5,798 nucleotides of DNA. Origin: DASRHY01 sp046765875. Its GTDB lineage: Bacteria; Actinomycetota; Actinomycetes; Propionibacteriales; Kribbellaceae. Location of the stretch: assembly GCA_046765875.1 (NCBI GenBank), contig JBKPSJ010000023.1, forward strand, positions 1 to 5,798, in the 5' to 3' direction. Below the pieces are notes generated by a model, which was not told the origin of the DNA, did no database searches, and saw nothing but the letters and a program-made list of their open reading frames with translations. This document shows positions 1-5,620 of this stretch, piece by piece (the first letter of the stretch is position 1; each line of letters opens with the position of its first letter). Both the position numbers and the translations under genes were made by a program.

Positions 1-140
1 ACGACGGGCCCGGGAGGGCAACGGGGAAACGACTCTGACTCCAGCGCGGCCGGCTCACATCCCCACACCGACTCTTCGGATCAGCCACATCCCAGACCCG
101 CCACCAACAAGCCTAGACCCGCGCTACCGGCCGCGTCTTG
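1..140 (+). other. Left flank of the IS; possible tail of an open frame
   Basis: Frame 1 is open from the window edge to a TGA at 139-141. It gives about 46 residues rich in Pro, Ser, His and Asp with no recognisable domain. It could be the hydrophilic C-terminal tail of a protein starting outside the window, or chance openness in GC-rich DNA; its third-position GC is only moderate. Joining 140 to the right flank across the AT core keeps the same TGA, so the insertion did not create this stop. I see no RNA gene or promoter here. Confidence 0.25.
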
Positions 141-142
141 AT
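134..142 (+). other. Left junction: left target half plus AT core
   Basis: Bases 134-141 (CGTCTTGA) are repeated exactly at 188-195 in the left arm of the target loop of the predicted bridge RNA. IS110 left target guides pair with the bottom strand, so the guide reads the same as the top strand. The match runs through the first base of the core and stops there; the next RNA base (C196) does not match T142. Confidence 0.75.
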
Positions 143-145
143 GGT

Positions 146-151
146 AAGGAT
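146..151 (+). promoter_or_regulatory. -10 element in the IS left end (junction promoter half)
   Basis: AAGGAT matches the actinobacterial -10 consensus TAGGAT at five of six positions. In the integrated element the bases 17 bp upstream (GCTACC, 123-128) are not a -35, so the promoter should be weak as it stands. When right and left ends are joined through one AT core, the TTGACG at 1456-1461 falls exactly 17 bp upstream. Transcription would then begin near 157-160, just before the first stem of the predicted bridge RNA. Promoters rebuilt across the circular junction are known for IS110 elements; this assignment is inferred from spacing and consensus. Confidence 0.55.
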
Positions 152-157
152 GGGTCT

Positions 158-340
158 GTGTGTCCTGGCGGTCTCTGATCTGACCTTCGTCTTGACCCGG
201 CTCCGGACCCATCGGATGCCCTGTCTGTGATCTGTCGGTCAGGGGTCGCCAGGACTGCCTGTGGCGCCGAGCCGGGCAGACGTGACCTCATAGGACCTTG
301 CTCAAAGCCCATTACCGTCTTGTCCGCCCGACCCGGCCGG
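158..340 (+). ncRNA. Predicted IS110 bridge RNA
   Basis: In the IS110 family this RNA binds the recombinase dimer and specifies both target and donor DNA. Two loop domains can be drawn. Target loop: stem 162-170 with 247-255 (9 perfect pairs, GU extension), inner stem 180-185 with 237-242, and apical hairpin 199-205 with 213-220 (bulged T217). Between these lie the left guide 188-195 and right guide 220-231. Donor loop: stem 271-276 with 332-337, a weak hairpin at 297-307, left guide 289-297 and right guide 312-318. Target loop 5', donor loop 3' and left guide 5' of right guide follow the order described for the IS621 RNA, and the length (about 180 nt) is similar. All four guides match the DNA they should: 8/8 left target, 11/12 right target, 9/9 right end, and TTACCGT pairs with 141-147 with one G-T wobble. 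The 5' end is set by the junction promoter; the 3' end is approximate. Confidence 0.8.
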
Positions 341-373
341 CGTCCGCCCCAACGGTGCATCGAAAGGACGGGC

Positions 374-1469
374 ATGACCAGCATGACAACAGCCAAGACG
401 TCCGCGGAAGTGGTGGGTGTGACCGGCGGCGTCGACACGCACAGCAACAGCCACCACGCCGCGGCGATCGACGAGGTGGGACGGTTGCTGGGCACTCGCG
501 AGTTCCCCGCCACTGTCGACGGCTACCGGCAGTTGCTCGGCTGGTTGCAGTCATTCGGCACCTTGAGGCGTGTTGGGATCGAAGGAACGGGGTGCTATGG
601 GGCCGGACTGACTCGTTTCCTGCGCAGCCGGCGCCTCGAGGTGATCGAGGTGAACCGGCCTGACCGCCGCTCGAGGCGGGTTCGCGGAAAGTCCGATCCA
701 TTGGACGCCGAAAGCGCCGCTCGCCGTGCCCTTGCCGGCGAAGACCGAGTCACACCCAAGGGACACCACCACGGTCGTCGAGGCGATTCGCGTGCTGCGC
801 ATCGCCCGGACCGGCGCGGTGAAATCCCGCACGGCGGCCTACAACCAGCTCAAGGACCTCATCATCACTGCGCCGGACCGCTTGCCTGAGACCTTGCGCG
901 GCAAGACCCTGCAGCGGGTTGCGGCCGAGTGCGCCCGGCTGCGCCCCGACCTCGCCCGCCTGGCTGATCCCATCCATGCCACCAAGCTGGCCCTGCGCAC
1001 CATCGCGCTAAGGGTTGCCGACCTCAGCGCAGAGATCACCTCACTGGACGCCCAGCTCGACGCGCTGGTCCGGGCGGCCGCCCCTCGGACGATGGCGCTA
1101 CTCGGCGTGGGACCCGACCATGCCGCTCAGCTACTAATCACCGCCGGAGGGAACCCCGAGCGGCTGCATTCAGAGGCGGCCTTCGCCGCCCTGTGCGCCG
1201 CCTGTCCAATCCCGGCCAGCAGCGGAAAGACAAACCGTCACCGACTCAACCCAGCCGGAGACCGAGACGCCAACCGAGCGCTCTACATGATCACCCTGAC
1301 CCGACTGCGCTACTGCCCCGACACCAGGGCCTATGCCAGACGACGACAGGCACAGGGCCTATCGAAGCGAGAAACCATCCGCTGTCTGAAACGCTACGTG
1401 GCCCGCCAGCTCTACCACGCCGTCCGCGCCGACCTCAGCATCGCGGCGCACCTGCTTGACGGTCCATAG
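374..1469 (+). pseudogene. IS110-family recombinase (transposase), frameshifted
   Basis: This is the DEDD/serine recombinase that moves the element through a circular intermediate guided by the bridge RNA. The start is the ATG at 374, with AGGA five bases upstream. The N-terminal RuvC-like part shows the catalytic acids Asp21 (GVDTH), Glu70 (GIEGTG), Asp108 and Asp111 (SDPLDAE). Reading then has to change from frame 2 to frame 3 at the AAGGGAC run (758-764). One G is surplus: the family-like path is ...VTPK then DTTTVVEAIRVLR. The second part carries the coiled region and the C-terminal Tnp domain with PIPASSGK, where Ser283 (joined numbering) is the likely nucleophile, followed by the Arg/Asn-rich NRALYM segment. 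The joined product would be 364 residues, normal for the family. Programmed +1 slippage or a base-calling error are alternatives, but IS110 elements are not known to need frameshifting. As written, translation makes only the N-terminal domain plus an unrelated tail ending at 889. Confidence 0.88.
1456..1461 (+). promoter_or_regulatory. -35 element in the IS right end (junction promoter half)
   Basis: TTGACG is a perfect match to the TTGACR -35 consensus of actinomycete housekeeping promoters. It lies inside the last codons of the recombinase (Leu-Asp-Gly). In the integrated copy it points out of the element toward the right flank. In a circle it pairs with the -10 at 146-151, with a spacer of 12 bases from the right end, 2 core bases and 3 left-end bases. 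Confidence 0.5.
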
Positions 1470-1485
1470 GACCATCACAGAGAGG
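1465..1485 (+). other. Right junction: right end, AT core, right target half
   Basis: Bases 1465-1473 (CATAGGACC) occur identically at 289-297 in the donor loop of the predicted bridge RNA. The adjoining 1474-1485 (ATCACAGAGAGG) is complementary to RNA bases 220-231 at 11 of 12 positions. The two matches abut with no gap, which puts the right boundary of the element at 1473/1474. The donor part overlaps the recombinase stop codon (TAG, 1467-1469). Confidence 0.78.
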
Positions 1486-1489
1486 AGCC

Positions 1490-1513
1490 ATGTCCGGATG
1501 TCCGGATGTCCGG
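1490..1513 (+). repeat. Three tandem ATGTCCGG units
   Basis: Three perfect 8-bp copies lie end to end, followed by a further AG. Because 8 is not a multiple of three, each copy places an ATG in a different frame, and the first sits at translation-start distance from GAGGAG (1483-1488). The array begins five bases after the right-target match of the IS ends. It may be a replication-slippage array; no function is evident. Confidence 0.85.
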
Positions 1514-1752
1514 AGCGCAGAATGTGCGCATCGGAGCGGACCGGTGGGGATGCTCGCTTATTGGCACGTTGGTCCGGGGAGTCGAGGTCGTCGGCGAGGG
1601 GTCCTGCGGCACGGGTGGTGGCTTCCTGTTCGGTCTTGCGACGGCTGCCTGGACGTCGCGAAGGACCTGCAGCACTCGAGTCACGTCGTATCGCGGACCA
1701 TGCTCACCACGGCAGAGGCGGTCGGCTCACGGCGCCTCGATTGGGCCGGTCT

Positions 1753-1779
1753 GCCGCTCGTGGGGCGAGCCTTAGCGGC
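1753..1779 (-). terminator. Possible terminator of the GH47 gene
   Basis: Two competing stems lie 18-44 bases beyond the minus-strand stop: GCTCG/CGAGC (1756-1760 with 1766-1770, five-base loop) and GCCGCT/AGCGGC (1753-1758 with 1774-1779). There is no T-run, as is common in high-GC actinomycetes. The stems are short, so this is a weak call. Confidence 0.3.
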
Positions 1780-1796
1780 TAGGTGGAGCTGCGTGT

Positions 1797-3260
1797 TCAG
1801 TTGAGTCCGCGGAAGACGTTTCCTTCGGTGGAGAGGTAGTTGTTGCCGTAGTCGAAGCGCTCTACCTGACCGAACATCAGGTACCAGTACTTCATCTGCT
1901 CCGACCACCAGTAGCCCGAGGTGAGATCGCCGTGAGTGACCGGGGTGGTGGTGACGTTGGTGGCGATGGTCCAGCCGTTGTCGACCCTGGAGGCGGTCTT
2001 CTGGCGGAGGTAGTAGTCGTAGGCCAGATCGCGGAAGCGTTCGGTTTGGGTGACCAGCCACAGGTTGAACGCGGAGTCGACGTACTCGGGCCGGAGCGCG
2101 TTGCCGACGCTGGTGGCGTTACCGCTGAGCGGGTCGATTCCCTCCGGGAGGATGGGGTAGCGGTCGAGCAGCGACGTCCACGAGTCGAGGTAGGCATCGC
2201 CGAGGCTCAGGTAGCCGCTTTGGCCGAGCAGTCCAGCGTAGAAGCTGCCTAGTTCGGATTGTCCGGTGCTGGCCAGCGCGCCGGTGTCCTGGTTGACCCG
2301 CACGAACCAGAGGTGCTCTACCTGCTGTCCGGAGGTGCGCAGCCAAACCGCCTCGTGCTCGATGATCGCTGGGGTGAGCACGTCGTACCAGGTCTTGAAG
2401 TCCGGGTCGCCGAACAGATCCCAGCCGTCCCACAGGTACTCGAAATACGAGTCGACCGGCGGGTGGATGGACGCCGTGGTGTTGAGCCACTCCCCGGTCT
2501 CGATGTCGAGGGTGGTGCCTACCAGGTCCAGCGAAGACCGTCGGTCATAGACGGCCTTCATCGCCTGCTTCGCGGCCTGGTAGTACTTGTCGTCGCCGAC
2601 CAGCCTGGACAGGGTGCCGAACTCGGCGACGATCGTGCCGATCTCGGCGAGGAAGTTGCTGGTGCCGCTCACCTTGCCGTTGGACGGCTTGACGAACCGG
2701 TACGGCGCGCCGGTGGGCGACTTGGTGAAGGCCGGCAGCAAGACGTCGGCGATGTCCCTGGCCTTGTCCAGCAGCACCTGCTCGCCGGTGGCGAGGTAGC
2801 CGGAAAGCAGGCCACCGACCATGCGAATGTTCGTCTCGAAGATCTGGACGGGCTTGTTGACGCCTCGGAAATCGAGATTGTCCCTGATCCAGGCCACGCC
2901 CTCGGCGAGTTCGTCGTCGAGGCCCATGAGGTAGAGGGTGTCCAGGGCCTCGACGATGGTGAGCCCGACCGGGTGGTTTTTGTCGAAGAACTCGCCGAAG
3001 GTTCCGCTGACCGGGTGCAGCTCATCGTGCCCCCAGGCGAGCCTCTTGTACGCGTTCCAGGTGTGCAGCAGCTCGTTGCGCACGTCGGCCGCGGCGTCGG
3101 CCGGGACGCTCACCGCTGCGCTGGCTACCCCGGCTCTGAACCGGGACGCTTCGGCGTACGCGGGGGTCGCGCGCAACAGCGCGCCGCCGCCGACCGCGGC
3201 GCCGCCGGCGGCCACAATGCGAAGGAGTGCCCTCCGTGGGATTGCGGTCTGGTTTGACAT
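1797..3260 (-). CDS. Secreted glycoside hydrolase family 47 (class I alpha-1,2-mannosidase-like)
   Basis: GH47 enzymes are inverting, Ca2+-dependent hydrolases of alpha-1,2-linked mannose with an (alpha/alpha)7 barrel; most are eukaryotic glycan-trimming enzymes, and bacterial members exist. The ATG at 3260 is chosen because GGAGG stands ten bases upstream; an upstream ATG at 3293 lacks an RBS. The 487-residue product begins with a Tat-type leader (Arg9-Arg10-Ala-Leu-Leu-Arg, hydrophobic stretch to about 29, AYA cleavage site near 36). Family blocks follow in order: TIVEALDTLYLMGL (101-114), FETNIRMVGGLLSGY (141-155, Glu142), VDSYFEYLWDGW (269-280, Asp270), LRPEYVDS (389-396, Glu392), SEQMKYWYLMFG (453-464) and STEG (477-480). 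Glu142, Asp270 and Glu392 correspond to the three active-site acids, and Thr478-Glu479 to the Ca2+-binding Thr-Glu. The catalytic core looks intact, so the enzyme is probably active outside the membrane, plausibly on fungal or yeast mannans or glycoproteins. Substrate is not shown by the sequence. It stands alone, with a decayed region upstream and no sugar-transport genes visible. Confidence 0.92.
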   Translation of the reverse strand: MSNQTAIPRRALLRIVAAGGAAVGGGALLRATPAYAEASRFRAGVASAAVSVPADAAADVRNELLHTWNAYKRLAWGHDELHPVSGTFGEFFDKNHPVGLTIVEALDTLYLMGLDDELAEGVAWIRDNLDFRGVNKPVQIFETNIRMVGGLLSGYLATGEQVLLDKARDIADVLLPAFTKSPTGAPYRFVKPSNGKVSGTSNFLAEIGTIVAEFGTLSRLVGDDKYYQAAKQAMKAVYDRRSSLDLVGTTLDIETGEWLNTTASIHPPVDSYFEYLWDGWDLFGDPDFKTWYDVLTPAIIEHEAVWLRTSGQQVEHLWFVRVNQDTGALASTGQSELGSFYAGLLGQSGYLSLGDAYLDSWTSLLDRYPILPEGIDPLSGNATSVGNALRPEYVDSAFNLWLVTQTERFRDLAYDYYLRQKTASRVDNGWTIATNVTTTPVTHGDLTSGYWWSEQMKYWYLMFGQVERFDYGNNYLSTEGNVFRGLN

Positions 3261-3270
3261 GATCCACTGA

Positions 3271-3275
3271 CCTCC
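3271..3275 (-). promoter_or_regulatory. Shine-Dalgarno site that sets the GH47 start
   Basis: GGAGG on the minus strand lies ten bases before ATG 3260. The in-frame ATG at 3293 has no purine-rich sequence in front, and starting there would put eleven extra residues before the Tat leader. Confidence 0.7.
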
Positions 3276-3312
3276 ACGTAGTTCGGACGACATTGCCGGG
3301 CCCAGGTCCGGG

Positions 3313-3339
3313 CTTATCCGAGGGGGTGAGAGCTGTCAA
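3313..3339 (-). promoter_or_regulatory. Candidate promoter of the GH47 gene
   Basis: A perfect TTGACA (minus strand, 3334-3339) is followed by a GATAAG / TAAGCC region (3311-3318) as the -10, with a spacer of 15 to 17 depending on register. It is about 50 bases upstream of the ATG, giving a short leader. The -35 is strong and the -10 imperfect. No operator-like dyad is evident next to it. Confidence 0.45.
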
Positions 3340-3741
3340 TGGTTGGGCGCGACCCCGGACAGGACCGGCACAGCCGGACCTGTTCGGCGTATTCGAAGAC
3401 TCCATGCTGCCCATCGCTGCATCCGGTCATCGGCATGGTCGCGCTTCACTCTCGGCGGGCAGATGCGTGCGTTTCGATTGGTCGTCGGCCGCGATGTCCG
3501 TGTCCCCAGAGGAACTTGTCGCCGCCCTCGACGCGGCCGTCGCGGAGGTCACACACAGCCTCCGCTCAGGTCCACCGGAGCGAAGTCCGAACGGCCCGCG
3601 GCATACCCGCGGACCTGGTGCGCTTCACTACATGCACCAAGCCAAGGCAGGCTTTGTCGGAAGCATGCACTCGTCGGCTTGGTACAAGGGTCGCACTCGC
3701 CGCAACTATGGCGCGGACTGACCCTGGATGCAGGAGCCACC
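3340..3741. other. Gene-poor stretch with a coding-like scrap
   Basis: Long frames exist on both strands, but their products are Arg/Pro/His-rich and do not resemble folded proteins. The one coding-like piece is 3494-3550 on the plus strand, reading MSVSPEELVAALDAAVAEV, an amphipathic helix typical of actinobacterial protein N-termini. It has no RBS, and the downstream reading turns into low-complexity sequence before the stop at 3719-3721. This may be a gene remnant; I cannot name the family. Confidence 0.3.
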
Positions 3742-4304
3742 ATCGACAACGACACGCGCGTATTTCGCAACCGCACAAACCACATCGCTGGCATCGTCAT
3801 GCAGTTCATCCTCGTTACTCTCTGGGTGCTGGGAGATCCACCAAACCGGCGCGGCGACCAGGCCGCCGACGACAGACTCGGACCTGCCCTGGCCGCGATG
3901 GTGACGTTCCTCCTCGGCGCTGCAGCCGTGACGTCTCTTGCGATCTGGTGGTATCCGCGCGTCGAACTCGACCCGAACTCGCTCACCATCCTGAATCCCG
4001 TCCGCACCATCGTCATCCCGCGCGACCACATCCAGAACATCGATGAGTCGGGCTTCCTGGTTCGGATCGAGGCCGACGGGCACTCGTACCGCTGCGCCGG
4101 CCTCGAGACCTCCTTAGCGATGATGATGAGCGGCGACCCAAACTCGTCGACCGGCCGGATTGTCGCTACTGTCCGCCCGCCGAGCCGCGATGATGAAGCA
4201 ACGCCGGTTCACCTCGAGCGGAGACACCCGACCGCCCTCGAGAGATCACCGTCGGCGCCGCCTGGCTGCTCCTTACTATCGCGACACCGCTCCTCGCCCG
4301 ATGA
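3742..4304 (+). pseudogene. Membrane-anchored PH-domain-like (bPH6-type) protein, degenerate
   Basis: The frame encodes a hydrophobic segment (about 3781-3837, IAGIVMQFILVTLWVLG), a second one (3898-3954, MVTFLLGAAAVTSLAIWW), and then a beta-rich stretch beginning PRVELDPNSLTILNPVRT with PRDHIQNID. That layout is typical of actinobacterial small membrane proteins with a bacterial PH domain after two helices. A good Shine-Dalgarno (AGGAG, 3732-3736) stands five bases before codon 3742, but that codon is ATC, so the start looks lost; the first in-frame ATG (3799) lies inside helix 1. Past about 4200 the frame becomes Arg/Ser/Pro-rich, while the frame one base earlier reads REITVGAAWLLLTIATPLLAR then TGA at 4302, a plausible third helix. 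A one-base deletion between about 4197 and 4240 would explain this. Family assignment is by pattern; molecular role is unknown. Confidence 0.5.
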
Positions 4305-4502
4305 TGTGAGCGCCAGCAGTCGTCGCCAGCGCACCCTGAGGTCTGGCTGATGGACTCGACCATCGTCGATGGCGGCTCCGGCCGTGCGTTGGTCGGCAAC
4401 GTGCACCGGCTTGGCCTACGCCGCCAAGCCAACACACTGATCTCGGCATGAGCGAGTGCGCGGACAGCGGCAAATCCGGACGTTGGCGCTTCTGGGCCAG
4501 AG
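4305..4502. other. Interval between two gene remnants
   Basis: The frame used by the end of the preceding remnant stays open from 4305 to a TGA at 4449-4451. It includes DSTIVDGGSGRALVGNV from 4353 on, which looks somewhat protein-like but belongs to no family I recognise. An ATG at 4448 overlaps that stop, but the frame it opens runs to 5128 as an Arg/Pro-rich product that crosses the membrane-protein remnant in the wrong frame. No start with an RBS, RNA gene or repeat is seen. Confidence 0.3.
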
Positions 4503-4751
4503 CATCACTACGGGTTTCTTCTGTTCGCCAGCGACGCGATTGCAGCGATCCTGCTGGTTGTCGCCGTGTCTGTCGCGACCCTGCGCTTCGGCGTCCTTCC
4601 GCGCTGGCTCGGTTGGGCGGGCGTCGCGGCTGCGGTGCTACTGCCGCTCGCGGTCGCGTTCATCGGGTTCCTGGTGCTCTGGGCCTGGGTCCTCGCGGTC
4701 AGCGGTGTCCTTGTCCTCCACCGCCCCGCTTCGCTGGCCGCGCAAGAGTAG
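4503..4751 (+). pseudogene. C-terminal remnant of a multi-pass membrane protein
   Basis: This frame reads HHYGFLLFASDAIAAILL, then VSVATLRFGVLPRWLGWAG, then two hydrophobic stretches and a short polar tail ending at TAG 4749. The LPRWLGW turn between helices is common near the end of small uncharacterised actinobacterial integral membrane proteins. Only about three helices remain, there is no ATG/GTG with an RBS upstream in frame, and a TGA sits at 4449, so the front is missing. A neighbouring frame (from 4456) contains RTLALLG, which could be the displaced preceding segment after an indel. The GTG at 4566 could start a 61-residue fragment but lacks a clear RBS. Confidence 0.5.
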
Positions 4752-5061
4752 GAGCACAATCGCCATTCCCGGCGCCGGTCATCGCGGGCGGCGATCAGGG
4801 GAGTAGTTCAGTCTTGTTCGAGCCCGTGCCACGCCTCCGCGCATCGGTGCCGTTCCCTAACGAACGGGAACCGGCATTAGCGATCGGTCAGCCCTGGGGC
4901 CGGAGCCTGAGTAACCATTGGCGCATCGAGGGCAGCCTGCGCATCGCGCACCGTGCACCGCGCGGCCCTCATGAAGCAGCCAGGGAGGAGCCGGCCCCGC
5001 GCTGCAGGACAACTTCGACGTGGCGAACGCGGCCATGTGCAGTCAACGCGAGACGCGGGGA
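4752..5061. other. Intergenic, no gene seen
   Basis: No frame on either strand gives a protein-like product or has an RBS. GCGCATCG is present twice 18 bases apart (4921-4928 and 4939-4946). Apart from the hairpin at 4848-4876 no signal stands out. Confidence 0.5.
4848..4876 (+). terminator. Strong hairpin, terminator-like
   Basis: TGCCGTTCCC (4848-4857) pairs with GGGAACCGGCA (4866-4876): ten pairs with one bulged C (4872) and an eight-base loop TAACGAAC. The loop and inner stem also allow an alternative GTTC/GAAC pairing (4852-4855 with 4862-4865). It lies about 100 bases after the membrane-protein remnant and could act as a terminator in either direction, without a T-run. Confidence 0.4.
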
Positions 5062-5086
5062 GGGTGGGGCTCGGTCGAGCCCACCC
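5062..5086 (-). terminator. Terminator-like hairpin after the small secreted protein gene
   Basis: The stem 5062-5072 with 5077-5086 has ten GC-rich pairs, one bulged G (5066) and loop GGTC. It begins 28 bases beyond the minus-strand stop at 5115-5117. It has no T-tract, as is usual for terminators in high-GC actinomycetes. Confidence 0.6.
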
Positions 5087-5114
5087 CCTACCCACGTTCG
5101 TTGGTCGGATCGTG

Positions 5115-5615
5115 CTACCCGCAGGTAAGCCTCATGGTGTCGAAGTCGACCGTCACGACACCGTTCGCGTTGAGCGCGAAGTGTTGTACTTCGTGGGCGG
5201 TGATGGTCGAGCCATCCGAGCCGGTCAATGTGATCGTCAACGTGAAGGTGTTGTTGGCGTTCTGCTCATTCATGTTGAAGTTTCCCCACACGGTGAGATG
5301 GCCCGTGTAGGTCACGCCGTTGCTGTCGAGGATCGTGATCTTGCCGGTCTCGGTGAACGTCGCCCAAACCTCATCCCCTGCGGGGAAGTAGGTGATGTGG
5401 TTCACCAGGTTGCCGGTGGCGTCGACGGAGACGATGTCGGCCCCGCTGCATGGGTTGGGGCCCTCGATCCCTGGGTCGAAGATGCCGTGGATGTGCTCCG
5501 TCATGGTCACGGTATGGCCGGTGCCGCCCGCTGCTGCGGACGCCGCAGCCGTTGGCACTAGCGACATGGCGACCACGAAGGTCACCCCTGCCAGTCCCGC
5601 CAATAGTCGTCTCAT
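5115..5615 (-). CDS. Small secreted beta-rich protein, function unknown
   Basis: The ATG at 5615 is supported by GGGGGA with a five-base spacer, and the gene ends in TAG at 5115. The 166-residue product has a Sec signal peptide: Arg2-Arg3, hydrophobic stretch to about Val20, and an Ala-rich cleavage region (ASA at 25-27 or AAA at 27-29). The mature part of about 137 residues alternates Thr/Val/Gly strands, suggesting a beta-sandwich. It contains HIHG (41-44), NLVNHITYFPAGDEVWATFTE (69-89), TGHLTVWGNF (104-113), a second Thr-rich strand pair, and ends DTMRLTCG. Only two cysteines occur (56 and the penultimate 165), likely joined in a disulphide that ties the C-terminus to the front. Several histidines (35, 41, 43, 73, 106, 141, 145) could bind metal, but this is a guess. 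Similar secreted proteins exist in actinomycetes without assigned function. It appears monocistronic, flanked by a hairpin on each side. Confidence 0.85.
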   Translation of the reverse strand: MRRLLAGLAGVTFVVAMSLVPTAAASAAAGGTGHTVTMTEHIHGIFDPGIEGPNPCSGADIVSVDATGNLVNHITYFPAGDEVWATFTETGKITILDSNGVTYTGHLTVWGNFNMNEQNANNTFTLTITLTGSDGSTITAHEVQHFALNANGVVTVDFDTMRLTCG

Positions 5616-5620
5616 GACAG

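Larger units (their letters stand above)
141..1475 (+). mobile_element. IS110-group insertion sequence (about 1.33 kb, both AT core copies included)
   Basis: The element consists of a non-coding left end of about 230 bp, an IS110-type recombinase gene that is frameshifted, and only a few bases after the stop codon. A long non-coding region upstream of the recombinase places it in the IS110 group rather than IS1111. No terminal inverted repeats or longer target duplication are seen, as is usual for IS110. The ends were deduced from RNA-DNA matches: the RNA segment 289-297 equals 1465-1473, and 312-318 is complementary to 141-147. The only dinucleotide shared at both junctions is AT (141-142 and 1474-1475), taken as the recombination core. 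Without one core copy the element is 1333 bp. The reconstructed empty site reads CGTCTTG-AT-CACAGAGAGG. Presence of the element is near certain from the recombinase; exact ends are inferred. Confidence 0.9.
1476..1796. other. Right flank of the IS, no convincing gene
   Basis: The stretch lies between the IS and the end of the convergent GH47 gene. A Shine-Dalgarno-like GAGGAG (1483-1488) precedes ATG at 1490, opening a 104-codon frame to 1804. Other ATGs at 1498 and 1506 belong to tandem repeats, and the 1506 frame runs to 1775. None of the products resembles a family I know, their composition is Arg/Gly/Ser-rich and unstructured, and the first overlaps the GH47 stop. I regard them as chance frames or the remnant of a gene whose promoter side was separated by the insertion. 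Confidence 0.3.

Noticed and set aside
2259..3257. Long plus-strand open frame opposite the GH47 gene
   Set aside because: It is the antisense shadow of a strongly coding minus-strand gene; its product is Val/Gly/Arg-rich with no family resemblance and no RBS.
3343..3741. N-terminal extension of the PH-like frame back to an ATG at 3343
   Set aside because: The extension is Arg/Pro-rich and unstructured, while a proper Shine-Dalgarno sits just before 3742 where protein-like sequence begins.
4921..4946. Two GCGCATCG copies as a regulatory direct repeat
   Set aside because: Eight-base GC-rich repeats are expected by chance here and no promoter lies next to them.
4953..5561. Plus-strand frame across the small secreted protein gene
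   Set aside because: It is a mirror of the minus-strand gene and lacks an RBS; the minus strand has signal peptide, RBS and terminator.
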